64,000 bases of DNA, taken from positions 186,001 through 250,000 of the forward strand of contig JAAVVG010000008.1 of NCBI GenBank assembly GCA_012976225.1, given 5' to 3'. Each line of letters opens with the position of its first letter. Positions within the stretch are counted from its first letter, which is position 1. A program made the translations under genes and the position numbers. Below are positions 23,186-34,294 of the stretch, piece after piece. The stretch comes from Golubevia sp. BC0850. Taxonomy: Eukaryota > Basidiomycota > Exobasidiomycetes > Golubeviales > Golubeviaceae. A model generated the notes under the pieces. That model made no database searches, was not told where the DNA came from, and was given only the letters and a program-made list of their open reading frames with translations.

Positions 23186-25361
23186 CTACAGTTCATGTCC
23201 CAAAACTTCCTCTTTCTCCCTCACACTCCCCAACCCAGCCCGCTTCTCCGTGTCAACATTTTCACTCTCGCCACTATCTTCTTCCTGGCCCAACACTACC
23301 AACACTCTCTCCTGCAGTTCAATTCCAATGCTTCCTTCTGTAGTTCGAGATCTCTTGGGGCTACTCCCAAAGCTTCTTCTCAAATTACTTGAAGCTCGGC
23401 GAAAAGCTTTTGGCAAAGAAGTGGAAGGAAGACTCTCGAAAAAAGTTGGATAAGTCTTGGTCAGGACTAGAAAGAAAATTATGGGAGCCCAAATGGTTCC
23501 GTTCCAGCCTATCGAGACGGAGAGAGAGAGAGAAGGGTCAGGACGTCAAGTCGGAGGGGGCGGAAGGATGGTCGACACTCGACATTTCAAGAACTACTCA
23601 CTAGCCACGAGAAGGCGGGTTCTGGAAAGATTCGATCGATAGGTCCGGTCCAAGAAGGCAGCCATCAGCTAGTTTGAAACCTCTAAGGATCTTTTAGAAT
23701 CAAATAACGTGAAAGGTTCTGGGTCACTCACTCATACCATGTTTTCAGAGCCTCAGGTCCTTCTAAAGCTGCCTTATAACCGATTCCAGAAGTGTAAAAA
23801 TTAGAACCAACGAATCCAGCAGTGGCCAGATTAATACAAACAGCTAACGTTACGATCGTACTGAGAGCTTCCTTTAAAGTTCTCGACCTCGACTCAGGAG
23901 AATCGGCACACGCAACTCGTGGCGCTGCCCCACGAACTGGAGGGAAGAATATCGATTGAGCAGCCCTAAAAAAATGAAAAGAGAATGAATCAGCTGATCA
24001 AAACGAACCATGGAGACGGACTTGACTGAACGAAGCAACAGGCGCAGTAAAATTCAACACGTCGACAAGGTTTGATTCCTTCTTAACTCACCTGGTCTCT
24101 TCTTCAGCCGCAGCTCTCTCGCACTCTCTTTCCCGAATTGAAGTCCACATCTTAACTTTCCTCTCGACAGCTTCTATGCTAGTCGGAACTCTGAAGGTCC
24201 CGAAAAGATTCTCTGTCTCTTTGATTTGTGCCTGAAGGGTTCTGATCAATACAATAGCTGAAATAACATAGATTGTGATCAACACCATCGTAGCTGCAGT
24301 TAAGATATGAAACCCTATCAAATGTTTGACTTGAACGTCTACGATCTTGCCCCATATCCGAAGAGCCTCATCTTGCTGGTCTGAAGTCAGTGGAGAGCTT
24401 GATCCTTGTGAAGCTAATGTCTCGTCGAACCATTTCCACCGATTCCAAACTTGACCTGAAAATATCGGGAAGACTGAGTCAGTTGCTTGTCAAGCAAAGA
24501 ACCATAAGTAGTCTATATCTATACTTACTGTGACCTATTCCGCCTAGTATGCTTGAGATCAGCATGCCCAAAAAGATGGCCACTGGAAATCCCAAAACCA
24601 GAATGTTTTGAACGAAAGGAGATGGAACCAGGTTGTTCAAAGTCCATTTGTTGGTACTTTCGTATCTCATCGAGATTCCTGGGGAGACATAGAATGTACC
24701 TATTGCACCTGACCAAGCCCCGAACCAACAAGGAAACCAGAAAATGACGACAAAGTAGCCCCTGCGAGATAAAGGGATTGACGACGTTAGGTTAAGGCCT
24801 TAAGGGGCCCGGTCTTCTAGGCTGCCTCTCCCACCTTAGTCTTCCACTGATCTGGCCAAGATCTATCGCTCTGTTATAGTACATGTAAGCTATCCAAACA
24901 ATAAAGAATACCCCTTCAAAGAAGATGAAGCAGAAGGTTGAGTGTGGGATGAGGTAAAGGCTTGAGTTTGAGCTTGTCCTCTGATTGCGGGCAAGCCACC
25001 AGCTACCTCTCTTCATCGACCGAAATACTATTAGAGATCCCCAAAGTTCCATGAAGATGATGGTGACGGTACAGATATACTGCTGAATGTAGAAGCTGGA
25101 TGAGTGGTTCATGACGAAGAACGATCGAAGGAAGTCTCGCAGCTCTGCGTGTCCCCAAGACAAGTTGAACACATCAGAGTAGAGAATTGAAGGGGTGAAG
25201 TCAGTCAGTCCTTGCTCAAAGTTGAAGTTCGAATGAGTCTGTCATTGTTTCTCACCTTCAGTAGGTCGCTCACCAAAATCTGACAGACTGATCGAGTGCA
25301 TGGTGGACGTAGAGGAGAGGTAAAGGGAAGAAACCAAAATCCCAAAGAAATATCGATACAT
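23186..25361 (-). CDS. Seven-transmembrane protein, receptor-like topology, function unknown
   Basis: Exons, in coding order: 25274-25361, 24835-25144, 24529-24761, 24092-24455 and 23732-23965, then a last exon ending at 23186 that probably begins at 23508. Seen: seven hydrophobic helices, in order around ICTVTIIFMELWGSLIVF, FCFIFFEGVFFIVWIAYMYY, YFVVIFWFPCWFGAWSGAIG, ILVLGFPVAIFLGMLISSIL, ILTAATMVLITIYVISAIVL, STIVTLAVCINLATAGFV and GTIWAPIIFFLVLT. The tail is cytoplasmic-like (basic, then acidic, ending GHEL). The first exon could be a short leader. The junction into the last exon is not settled: reading helix 7 needs phase 1, while the obvious donor (GTGAGT below 23732) leaves phase 2. A small extra exon or a frameshift may lie between 23509 and 23731. 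No sequence match to pheromone or cAMP receptors is evident. Confidence 0.6.
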
Positions 25362-25632
25362 AGAACACTGCAAATTCCAAACCCCTCATCAAAAGAAGGG
25401 AAGATCGAGATGGGGGTGCGGCCAGGGTAAGAGGTGCAACCCCGCCTTGATTACGCGGGGAACGTTACTCCCTTTTGTTTGCCTTCCAATCTATCCACAG
25501 AGGCGCCCGGAATGGGAAAGTCAAATCATGCTTATGAGTGGTGGTTAAAAGTCACTAGAAAGCCTTTGAAGATTTCGACATGAAGTTTTTGCTCTTAACT
25601 CCCAAGTCTCCTCTACCCTCATCTCCCTGGGC

Positions 25633-27957
25633 CTACCTTCTCCTCCCCCATTCCGGTTTCTTCTCTTCTTCCTCTCTTCTCTTCTCCCAGCGTTCACCTT
25701 TGTAACCACCTGATCCTCGATCTCTATCGTAGCCGCCCTTTCCACCCTTCCCCTTAACCTTCTCCTTCTCTCTGCCACTCTCAACCCAATCTCTGCCTCT
25801 CCTTCCCTCTTTCCTTCTAGCCTCCTCTGCAGCGGACTTCTGATCTGAAGAGGATCCAAACCCTAAAGAAGCGGCCGCTGTTGAAGATGTGTTCCTTGGA
25901 TCCAATACCTATTTGATCGAGAACAGAAAGGGAACCTTGGTCAGCGAAAGAAGAAATGGGAAATTGAGAAAAAGTCAACAAACACTTACTTCATAATCAG
26001 AAAGCTGGAACTTGTCTTGTTTTGAACTGATCGGTACACCTCCTCCATCGAGCCTAGAATCATCAGAAGAGTGAAGAAAAAAGTCAGTCGATCGATCTTG
26101 CCCAGCCTCGGTCCTCATTTCACTCAACTAACCTATGAGATCTCCAATCTCCATCATCATCACTATCTCCAGCTCCATATTCCCTGTCTTCAGGTGGAAT
26201 TTCTTCGTCTTCAACTTCAGCCCTCTTCCTACTTTTGCTACTTGAACCCTCAGCTTCTTTTCCTTTGTCCTCCCTGAGAGATTTCTGAAACCTCTCCAAA
26301 GCCTTCACCGCATCTGAATCTGCTGACTTCCCCTTTGAGCTCCCGCCACTTTTAGAAGAAGAGTAGTGAGATCTAGCTTGTTCCAACAATTCTCTACCTT
26401 TGTTGATTTTCTTCGTCGCCTCCTTCGACTCTTCGATTGAGGTAAATGGTTTCTTCGAGATTCCTCTGATTGAATCCTCTAGCATTGCGATTTGAGTGGC
26501 TGATTCCGATTTGATTGACTTTAAATGTTTAGATCTCAGTGAAGATAAATCCGAGGTCGTATCCTCTGAAGTCGAGATTTTCGATTTCTTCTCCTCTTTC
26601 TCCCTTCCCTTTTCTTTCTTCCTTTCTCCGCCTCTTTGGTCTTCTTTGATCGGAACCTCTAAAGTAGCAATAGAAGCACTGCTTTCTTTTTTCAATCTCT
26701 TATCCTCCAATAAATCATGACTACTTTTCCCCTTTCCTTTAAATTCATCTCCTCCCTCTGTTTCTTCAGCTTCTCCAAAACTCAACAATCCAGTATTCTT
26801 CTTAGTTCTCTTTCTTTCTCTGTCCTTCTCTCTGCTTTCCATAGCTTCTCTTTTTGCTTTCTGTTGAGCTTTCTTTTCTTCTCTAGTGATTCTAGGAACT
26901 ATGTCATCGAATGGATTGTCTAGGATTTGAATGGAAATCAATTTTGGCGGATAAACTGGTCTGTCCGGCTCGGTTTTTGAAAGTTCGACCTCTCCTAAAG
27001 AAGTCACGTTGTAGATTGTTGGACCCGAGACTCTACCAAAAATCGTGTGCTTGCCTTGAAGTTCTGGAGCTGCGTCGAGGGTGATCTGTCGAGTGAAGGG
27101 GAAGTAAGTTTGGCGTCAGAAAGAGCTGAAGTGTCTGCTGAAGTCTCAGAATGTCTGACTAAAGATTAGCAAAAGAACGAAAGCGAAAGTGACTCACGAA
27201 GAATTGAGATTCATTGCTGTCTGGTTCGCCAGAGTTAGCCATAGCGACTAGACCTCTTCTGTTGAACTTCAACCGCTGATGAGGCTCATTGGCAAATGGT
27301 TCTCCGTAGCAGGATTCACCTGGATTGAGTTGGCAAAGGGAAGAGAGCAGAGAGGATGGGGTGGCAGAGAGCCAACAAGGGAGGGAAGTCAATCACTCTC
27401 TTCCTCTCTTTAATCGAGCGTATCCTCCCACTCATTCATGAATTCTATGGATGAAATTCTTTCAAATTCAGTCCAACAGGAGTGCGAGTCGCGAGGCAAC
27501 CTCACTTCTAGACTTGGAGAATGTTAATCGAAGCCTGGAGGTCGTGGCCATAATCTCTCCCTTCCCTCTTTCCCCAATAGCGCCCTTTCTCTTTAGTGAA
27601 GCTTTTCAAACTCACCTCCAGCACCTGTTCCAGTTGGATCTCCCGTCTGAACACAAAAACCTGGCACCACTCGATGCCAAACGCAACCGTCATAGAAGCC
27701 CTCCATGGCCAAGGTCAACAGATTCCTGACCGCTTTCGGTGCTTCCTTGGCCCAGAGCTCGATCTCGATATCACCCTAAAGTAATAATGAAGCCGGATTG
27801 GGGAAGAGACAGAAGAGTTACGAGGAAGAAGAGGGAACTGAGGATGATCTCCAAAAGATGGATTGACTGGCTAGAACTCCTGCTCGGGACGTACCTTTGA
27901 AGTTTCGAGTAAGATTTTACCATTCGGAGGCGGTTCTGTCACGTAAATGTTGTTCAT
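25633..27957 (-). CDS. CWC27: Spliceosome-associated cyclophilin CWC27
   Basis: Peptidyl-prolyl isomerase-like protein of the activated spliceosome. Exons, in coding order: 27895-27957, 27616-27775, 27198-27319, 26133-27085, 25990-26053 and 25633-25908; phases agree, 545 residues. Seen: a start typical of the family (MNNIYVTEPP), cyclophilin domain to about residue 170 with GDIEIELWAKEAPKAVRNL, FCVQTGDPTGTGAGGES, GLVAMANSGEP, SNESQFFITL and LQGKHTIFGRV. A long Lys/Glu-rich helical tail follows, with repeated Ser-rich stretches, then a late VLDPRN and a Gly/Arg-rich end. In this family a Glu often replaces the catalytic-pocket Trp and weakens isomerase activity; I cannot assign that residue with certainty by eye. 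It is transcribed divergently from the COX14-like gene only 90 bases away. Confidence 0.9.
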
Positions 27958-28047
27958 GAAGTCGATAAGGCGGTAAGCATGAAGGGGAAAGGATGAAAGG
28001 TGTTGAACTTCTTCATCTTTGACTCCACCTTCTCAATCGCAGCAAAG
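27958..28047. promoter_or_regulatory. Compact bidirectional promoter
   Basis: Only 90 bases separate the start codons of CWC27 (27957, -) and the COX14-like gene (28048, +). Both leaders and any core elements must fit here or overlap the coding regions. No TATA box is visible. Confidence 0.6.
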
Positions 28048-28542
28048 ATGAGACCAATCGCAGATCTAGCCCAACGAGCGACCGTTACTGGTTTAGTAGG
28101 TCTTGGTGTAAGTACAAAATTTACGGAACGGAAAGCAAGAGTAGAGCAAGCTCTTGAGAGCTGAAAAGGTTCAAAGCATCGTCTATCATTAACACTTTTC
28201 TTCTTCAACTTGTGTTCGTACCAGGTGTGGGGTCTATGGTTAACAGGTGCCGTCTATAAATCGAGAAGAGACGATCGAATGGTTCAGGGAATGTTAGGAA
28301 AGGCTCCGGGGGTGAGTATTGTAAGATAATTGAGCTCCAGGTGGGCAGAGAAATGATTAGGAAAGAATGAGAAGCAAGCAGGCCTGTAGGAGTAGCATGC
28401 GCTGATGGGCTGCTTGGCTTGAAGATGGAGAGGCCGGTAATCGTTTCAGACATTCTTTGACTACACAGGCTGGAGAGACAGAGAGTTGGGAGAGGAAGAA
28501 CAAGCGGTCACAGAGGTGGCAGTGGCATCTCTTCAAAACTGA
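28048..28542 (+). CDS. Small single-helix mitochondrial protein, COX14-like
   Basis: A 79-residue protein in three exons: 28048-28107, 28225-28311 and 28450-28542, both introns phase 0 with GTAAGT and GTGAGT donors. Seen: an N-terminal basic amphipathic stretch (ADLAQRATVTG), one transmembrane helix (LVGLGVWGLWLTGAVY), a basic SRRDDR right after it, and a short acidic tail (ELGEEEQAVTEVAVA). Size and layout match fungal COX14, a cytochrome c oxidase assembly factor of the mitochondrial inner membrane; the match is by pattern and not by a signature motif. For the third exon the TTTCAG acceptor at 28449 is chosen over CACAG at 28468 because it keeps the acidic helix in frame. Confidence 0.5.
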
Positions 28543-29472
28543 ATCAGAACAATTGCCATCAAGTGAAGGGTCGGGAACGCAATTTCTAAAATCTTTGAAA
28601 TTTGACTCGCTCAGAAGACAGCTGGGATGATCTCGAGAGTGCAGCTCAAAGGAGGAGAGTTCGACATTCCCATCCTACCCAGGTACACATCTTTCTCCCC
28701 TTCAAACAATGTGACTCACCGACATCCCTTTAACCTACCTTCATCCAATCTCTTTGAATTTGATCTACAAACCCAACAGAATTTGACCGATGAAGAAAAG
28801 ATTAACCCACCTCCCTCTAGGCCGTCGTAGGTGGAAGACTTGTCCATCTCTCCAACAATCTTCTTCGATTCTCCTTTGTTTGCTTACGTGCACGAGTGTA
28901 TATTTTTAGCTTCACGAAATCAGATCATCAATCTCCGACGTAAGCAAGGGGAAGGGCTGTCAATTCTCCTCTCGAGCAAGGGGTAGACTCGACAGCTCGA
29001 ACCTTCCTCTTGGAACTTTGCATCGCAGACCATCGCTGCTTCTTCTGATCTTCTCCCCTTGCCAAAAGTGAGTTTGATGGATTTTTCCGGTGTTTGTTGA
29101 ATCAAATCAAGGGGAGAACAATGGGCAAGTTTCCAAAAAAGAGCGAGAGAAGGGGTGATTAAACACGCTAAGGCGCGAGACCGCGTATCGCTGACACCTC
29201 AGTGACTGCCCTTGACCCCCTTGCTTCTAAACGCGCCACCCAAAGCGGGATCATCAAGGAGACTTACCCCTTGAAGAAACTCGGAAATCATATAAAGGAC
29301 AAGTCAACTCGACACTTCTTCTTCTTTTTCCTCATCTTCTCATCTCTCTCCAGTCTCTCTTCTCTCTCTTTCAAGCTATCAAGTCTTTCGACTCTCCCAC
29401 TCTCTCTTCAACCTCACATTCTTTTTCGGAACTTCAAATCTACATTTTCTAGAAACCAACACCACATCAAAA
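28543..29472. other. Intergenic, 0.9 kb, promoter of repeat-protein gene
   Basis: No gene supported. The right part is the promoter and C+T-rich leader of the secreted repeat protein: a TATA box at 29291 followed by about 110 bases of pyrimidine-rich sequence, typical of highly expressed fungal genes. Confidence 0.5.
29291..29298 (+). promoter_or_regulatory. TATA box (TATAAAGG)
   Basis: TATAAAGG lies about 180 bases before the ATG at 29473 and is followed by long CT-rich runs, an arrangement often seen in strongly or conditionally expressed genes. Confidence 0.5.
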
Positions 29473-30965
29473 ATGCTTTCTCTATCATTCGTCCTACTCG
29501 CCTCCTCATCATTGGTCGCTGCTCTTCCAACCCGTTACTCTAGTTACAATGCAGGTCACAACGGTCAGTTCCACTCGTTTTCAACATCTTAGTGGCCCAT
29601 TTACTCACCCTCTCTTCTCTCTACCTCCTCAACAGTCGTCAACACTAACGACAACGATCTCATCGACCTAAAGGACTTGGACATCTTCGCCGACGTCCTC
29701 AAGAGATCTTCATCTTCTTGCTCTACCTTCTGGTCAAAGAACGGGGGTCACAATGTTGAGAACTACAATGACAACGACGTGAGTAGTACCGCGTCTCTGT
29801 TCTATCTCCAACTTCACTTTTCTTACCCCTGTCCTCCTCTCTTCTCTTCACAGCTTGTCGACTTGAAGGATCTTAACATCGATGTCGACATCTTAGACCG
29901 TCACTATCGTCACCACAACTGGTCCAAGGTTCCAAAGAAGTGTGTCAAGAGCTACTCATACAACGGTGGACACAACGGTTAGTTAACTCCCCTTCTTTTC
30001 TCTAGTTCAGCCTGTCTTTACTTACCCTCATTTTTCTTCATTCTCTTCTAACAGTCGTCAACTCTAACGACAACGATCTTGTTGATGCTAAAAACTTGGG
30101 TGTCGACCTCGACATTCTCAAGCGTCACTGGCACTCTTCCGAGACCGTCAATGGAGGACACAACGGTGAGTGCAGTCCTTTCTCATCCCTTTCCCTTAAA
30201 CTATTTACTTACTGTAGTCTCTCTCTCTCTCTCTCTCTCTCTTTCGCCTTTCTTCAGTCGTCAACACCAATGACAACGACCTCATCGATCTCAAGGATCT
30301 AGACATCTTCGCCGACATCCTCAAAAGATCTTCATCTTCTTGCTCTACCTTCTGGTCAAAGAACGGAGGTCACAATGTTGAGAACTACAACGACAATGAT
30401 GTGAGTCTTCTCTTCTTAAATTTGAAGATCCATTTGAACTATCTGACGATCACTCAGAGCATATTACTGACTCCAGCTCCCTTTTCTTTTCGTTCACAGT
30501 TGGTCGACCTCAAAGATCTAGACATCGACGTTGACATCTTGAACCACCACTTCGCCAACCACCGTTGGTCTAAGGTCCCAAAGAAGTGTGTTAAGAGCAC
30601 TTCAATCAATGGTGGTCACAACGTCAGCAACACCAACGACAACGATGTAAGTTTTAAGTTGTGTTCAAGCTGCTCGGATTCGAGGACTGACCTCTCGCCC
30701 CCCTATCTTCTCCTCTCCTCTATAAGCTCGTCGATGCCAAAGGAGCCAACATTGATCTCGACGTTCTTAAACGTCACTGGCACTCTTCTTCATCCCAAGT
30801 TGACGGAGGACACAACGGTTAGTAAACTCCTTCTTTTCGCCTCTGTTGCCTCGCCTCCGTCACTGACTTTCTCTCTCTTCTTTCCCCTCTCCTTTAGTCG
30901 TCAACACCAACGACGACGACCTCATTGACATCAAGGATCTAGACATCTTTGCTGATGTCTTATAA
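29473..30965 (+). CDS. Secreted tandem-repeat protein with Kex2 sites
   Basis: A 305-residue protein in eight exons: 29473-29563, 29636-29778, 29854-29977, 30055-30165, 30258-30400, 30500-30646, 30727-30817 and 30898-30965; every junction agrees in phase. Seen: signal peptide (LSFVLLASSSLVAA), then seven repeats, each opening with V-(V/E/S)-N-x-ND(N/D)DL(V/I)D, continuing with KxLxIDxDIL or KDLDIFADVL, and closing with GGHN (the last is cut short). Repeats fall into three types, A (41 residues, with SSSSCSTFWSKN), B (49, with WSKVPKKCVKS) and C (37-38, with HWHSS), in the order A-B-C-A-B-C-A. LKR, a Kex2-type site, ends the acidic part of each A and C repeat (four sites); B repeats have DR or NH there. 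Inferred: a precursor cut into four or five secreted peptides, as for fungal Rep1-like and other Kex2-processed repeat proteins. The family is not recognised. Confidence 0.85.
29636..30965 (+). repeat. Genomic tandem duplication of an A-B-C exon block
   Basis: Block 1 runs from 29636 to 30165 and block 2 from 30258 to 30817, with a third partial A at 30898-30965. The A exons at 29636-29778 and 30258-30400 are the same length (143 bases) and nearly identical over long stretches, so the block was copied recently or kept alike by gene conversion. Introns are much less alike than exons. Confidence 0.8.
30227..30243. repeat. (CT)n microsatellite in intron 4 of the repeat gene
   Basis: An uninterrupted CT run in the polypyrimidine tract before the acceptor at 30257. 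Confidence 0.7.
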
Positions 30966-31451
30966 GTTCCAGTCCTAGTCTTTGGTCTCTCCTTCTTCTC
31001 TCCCTCTTTAGAGCTCCTCCTCTCTCTTCGCAACATTGTCTCCTGGTTTTCTTCTGGTTTCTAGTTCCGTTCCCTTTTCTCATAAAGTGCATTCTTTCCA
31101 TCAACCTACTGTATTTCTGATATCTCTGTTCCAATTCTATAGACACTATTCTTCTGATTTCCCTGGCCAGGTGTTAGATTCTAGTTGTCTCCTTCCTTTC
31201 CTTTGCATCCCTTTTCTTATGGAAATCTCATACTCTATCAGCCTGTTGGCTTTCTTTCAATTTCTTGGGACGACAGCGCGACTTGTGAGCGTTTCTCAAG
31301 AGGTGCGCTCTTCTAAAGGAATCGCGAAGAGATGGCAGAACGAAATCTCCTCCGCGAACCACAACATCTTCTATTCGCTTTCTTCTTCTACCATCAGAAG
31401 AGTATCGCTAAACAAAGACTCTACTCGAAGTCCGTACATCGATTCATCAAG
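30966..31451. other. Intergenic
   Basis: 3' flank of the repeat gene (T-rich) and upstream region of the F-box pseudogene. No gene seen; an open frame continues upstream of 31452 to 31332 but carries no recognisable sequence. Confidence 0.45.
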
Positions 31452-33517
31452 ATGAACAAGAGAGCCAACGAACACTCTCAAGCAGAACAAGAACCAGCTG
31501 CAAAACGCAGCATCACTTCCGAACAGCACCACGCTCTCAAACTACAAGCCGCTCAAGATGCTTTAGATAGATCGGATCACAAGACGGCAAGCGAGTTATA
31601 TACAGAGGTCAGTAGTGTAATTGGAAGATTGAATCTCTCATTGCCTTTTCGCAACCTTCCTCGTTTTTACTCCTGACCTGAATCCTTTCCGCTCTCTCCT
31701 CCTTCTTTGCTTCTATCGATCTCAGATGATCGACTCAGAAGCTGATGACATAGAACCATTCCTGTTGATAAGAAGCATTGCTTCTGAATACAAAGAAGAT
31801 GCCTACGAGGCAGTCAAAGACGTAGAGAAGGCGTTAGAGAAGGAGAAGGATTTCAAGGTAAATTCAGAAATAAATCTCAAGTCTCTGTAAATGTCAATCA
31901 CCCTATTGACTGACCTTACTATCTTCCTTTCGCTTTTAGATTCACATGAGAGCCGTCTACGCCTACCCGGCAATGGCTATGCAACCATTTGAATCTCGCG
32001 AAGGACAGCTACTGGGACAATCAATTGATCCACAACTCTCCGCTCCTCGAAGAAACCTTTGAAAGGCTCAGAGAAGAAATTGGTGAATCAAAAGAAAGAG
32101 AGTACAAAAGTCCGTTTGAAAGAGTGTCCCCCGACCTCTTCCTCAAGCTCTTCTCTCTCTGCGACGCCCAATCGCTTCTCAGGTCGACAAGTGTATGTCA
32201 GGGTTGGAAGGACTCGATTCTAGGATCATCGGAACTCTTTCGAAGCTTCGAAATGGAAGGAACCGCGGAGCAGATCTGTCAGGGGCTAGAGCTCTTCAAT
32301 CGTAGAAATCAAGACTCGACGAAGCACGTCATTCTCAGAGTCAAAGATGAGCTGGATCCAGATCTTCAAAAGAGGCTCGGAAACGCAATCAAACCATCTT
32401 CGGAGAGTCTCAAGACGATCTCAGTGGTTCATTGAGGCGACCTAGACAAATATCTAGTCAAGGCAGCAGGTCAATGTCACTCGTTATCTGTTTTGAGGTC
32501 TACCAGATGGGCGCATGAGGAACAACTTTACGTTCCTGATACATATTTAGAAGCTGCCGAGTTCTTGGATTCCTGGATAGCCTCTCTCACCGTTCTGGAG
32601 TGGACATCAGGAGAGACGAACCTCGTCTGCAACGATGCCTTGCTGGAACGTCTTCAAGATGCCAAAGAAGTCAGGATCATCAGCCACAAGATCAGTCCCA
32701 GTTGGGTACTCAACCTTCTATCTTCAAGTCCAAGTCTAAGGAAGGCAGAGATACTTTGCTCGCTGGATAGTACCACAGAGACGGTGGACGACACTCAGGA
32801 GATGAACCTGCCCAACCTGGATAATCTCTACCTCACAGCCCCTCCAAAATCGAAAGCCACTGGAGATGTAAGTCTCTTCTTCGAGAATCTCAAAACGCCA
32901 GTGTTGAAAGTGCTTCAGTTGCAAACGGTCAATCTCAAGGATCTCTCTTCGATGAAGGTCGATTCCACTCCAAGCAGCCGCTGGTCTATGATCTCCAGAT
33001 CACGGATCCAATCAATGCGAAAGCAGCGGCTTCTACCCTCATCCACTCGATACAGGACTGGAAGGAACTCTGGTACATCAATCTTCAACTTCCAGACACG
33101 ACTCCCTCGACCTTCTACGAGCACCTCCTCCAGCTTTTAACTCCACTCTCGGGTCCCAACATTCAAGCAGGATGGAGTGACAAGATGCTGCTTCCGAAAC
33201 TGGAATCTCTGATGCTACTGGATGATGAAACTCAGTTGCACCTTTGTGCTTCTACTCCAATTGATGGGATGGCTTTAGCTACCATGGTCGCTTCCAGAAA
33301 AGCGTGCGCCAAGGGGCTCTCGTTCAGAGAAGTCGTCTCCTGCGCATCAGGCCTTCTCCAATCTTCCGGCGCAGCTCCTTCAGATGACAAGCCCGCCTTC
33401 CAGTCCTCCAAATCGTGCTCTCAAATCACCTGGTTGATATCAGACCCTCCAGTGAAAGCGAATGATTCTATCACCTCTTGGCTGAAGGACAACGTGAGGA
33501 CGCTTGAAATCAAGTAA
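31452..33517 (+). pseudogene. TPR/F-box/LRR gene of Dia2/Pof3 type, decayed copy 1
   Basis: Exons 31452-31607, 31725-31857 and 31941 onward encode MNKRANEH, a TPR-like helical region (ALKLQAAQDALDRSDHKTAS; EAVKDVEKALEKE), an F-box (VSPDLFLKLFSLCDAQSLLR, then VCQGWKD) and Leu-rich repeats (ISPSWVLNLLSSSPSLRKAE; MNLPNLDNLYLTAPP). This order is that of Dia2/Pof3, substrate receptors of SCF ubiquitin ligases. Compared with the inverted copy at 48846-50898, it has an extra base near 31982, a TGA at 32433-32435 where the other has CAA, a missing base near 32971, and an early TAA at 33515. At least four lesions, so it is not expected to make a full protein. Between lesions the frames are long and well kept, which points to recent loss. 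Confidence 0.8.
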
Positions 33518-34294
33518 TGGGTACTGTCTGATGAAAGGTGAGTTAGAACCAGTTTGATCTTGATTGGGAGACTGATCTTAAACCTTTGCTTTGACTGAAA
33601 CAATCCTTTCCCTCTCCTATCTCCACTCCTCCAGCCTCTCGACGCCACACGACATCTTAAGACGACTTCGAGGTTAACGCTTGCTCTTTCGAACCTTCGT
33701 GTTGCAGTCTATTTCACATGACAGCTTCTCGTCAAAGAGTTCTCCGTCACCGATTATGCCCCTTGCTTCCGACCTTCTCATTTTCAAAAGCCATTGACGA
33801 TCCTCTCTCGAATTCTGTCGAAGAACTCTTTTTTTTCTTTTTTTTGTACACACTTCCATTTTTTGTTTTACTTTTCATTTTCACGAAAGTGGCAAAATCA
33901 GAGTCTTCGAGACGAAGGGAAGGACGAGACGAAGATTGAGGCTGAAAGTATTTCTAACAATGTCACCATCCGAGGATTCTTATCCGAATTTGTCTAACCT
34001 GACCAGTGAGACTACTGTGTTCCTATTCTCATCCAGAAGCTTCGAGTGCGAAGGTAGTCGCTGCAGAGTCCATAGGTTGTCCACCTCATCCTCTCTCCCT
34101 CTTCTGCTTACGAACGATCGAAAGCTCGTTACCATGTGCTAGATCTCGCTTTACAAATACTGCCTACTATCAGAATGGCTTGTACTGAAAAGAGAAGAGT
34201 GCTCGACAGTTTGAAGTGTTGAACCTATTCTAGACGAAAGAAATCTTGAAGTTTTTTTTTGAAAAATACAGGATTAGGAACTCAATCCAGCCAC
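33518..34294. other. Intergenic between convergent units
   Basis: Starts with the 3' flank of the F-box copy; GTGAGTT just after the old stop region is also present at the other copy, so homology runs past the coding part. The rest shows poly-T runs near 33830 and no gene. Confidence 0.4.

Noticed and set aside
25201-25300. Start of the seven-helix protein within 25140-25260
   Set aside because: That frame has no ATG before the first helix; the exon at 25274-25361 with an intron to 25145 gives a proper start and matching phase.
28469-28630. Alternative last exon of the COX14-like gene from the CACAG acceptor at 28468
   Set aside because: It gives a basic tail ending at 28630, but the upstream TTTCAG acceptor at 28449 is equally canonical and yields an acidic amphipathic tail more like the family.
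29473-30965. Ustiloxin-like cyclic peptide (dikaritin) precursor
   Set aside because: Signal peptide and KR sites fit, but the stretches after KR are long and differ from one another, with no short invariant core, and no UstYa-type (HxxHC) or tyrosinase gene is seen in the window.
31332-31451. Upstream extension of F-box copy 1
   Set aside because: The frame stays open, but both copies become alike only from MNKR onward, which marks the real start.
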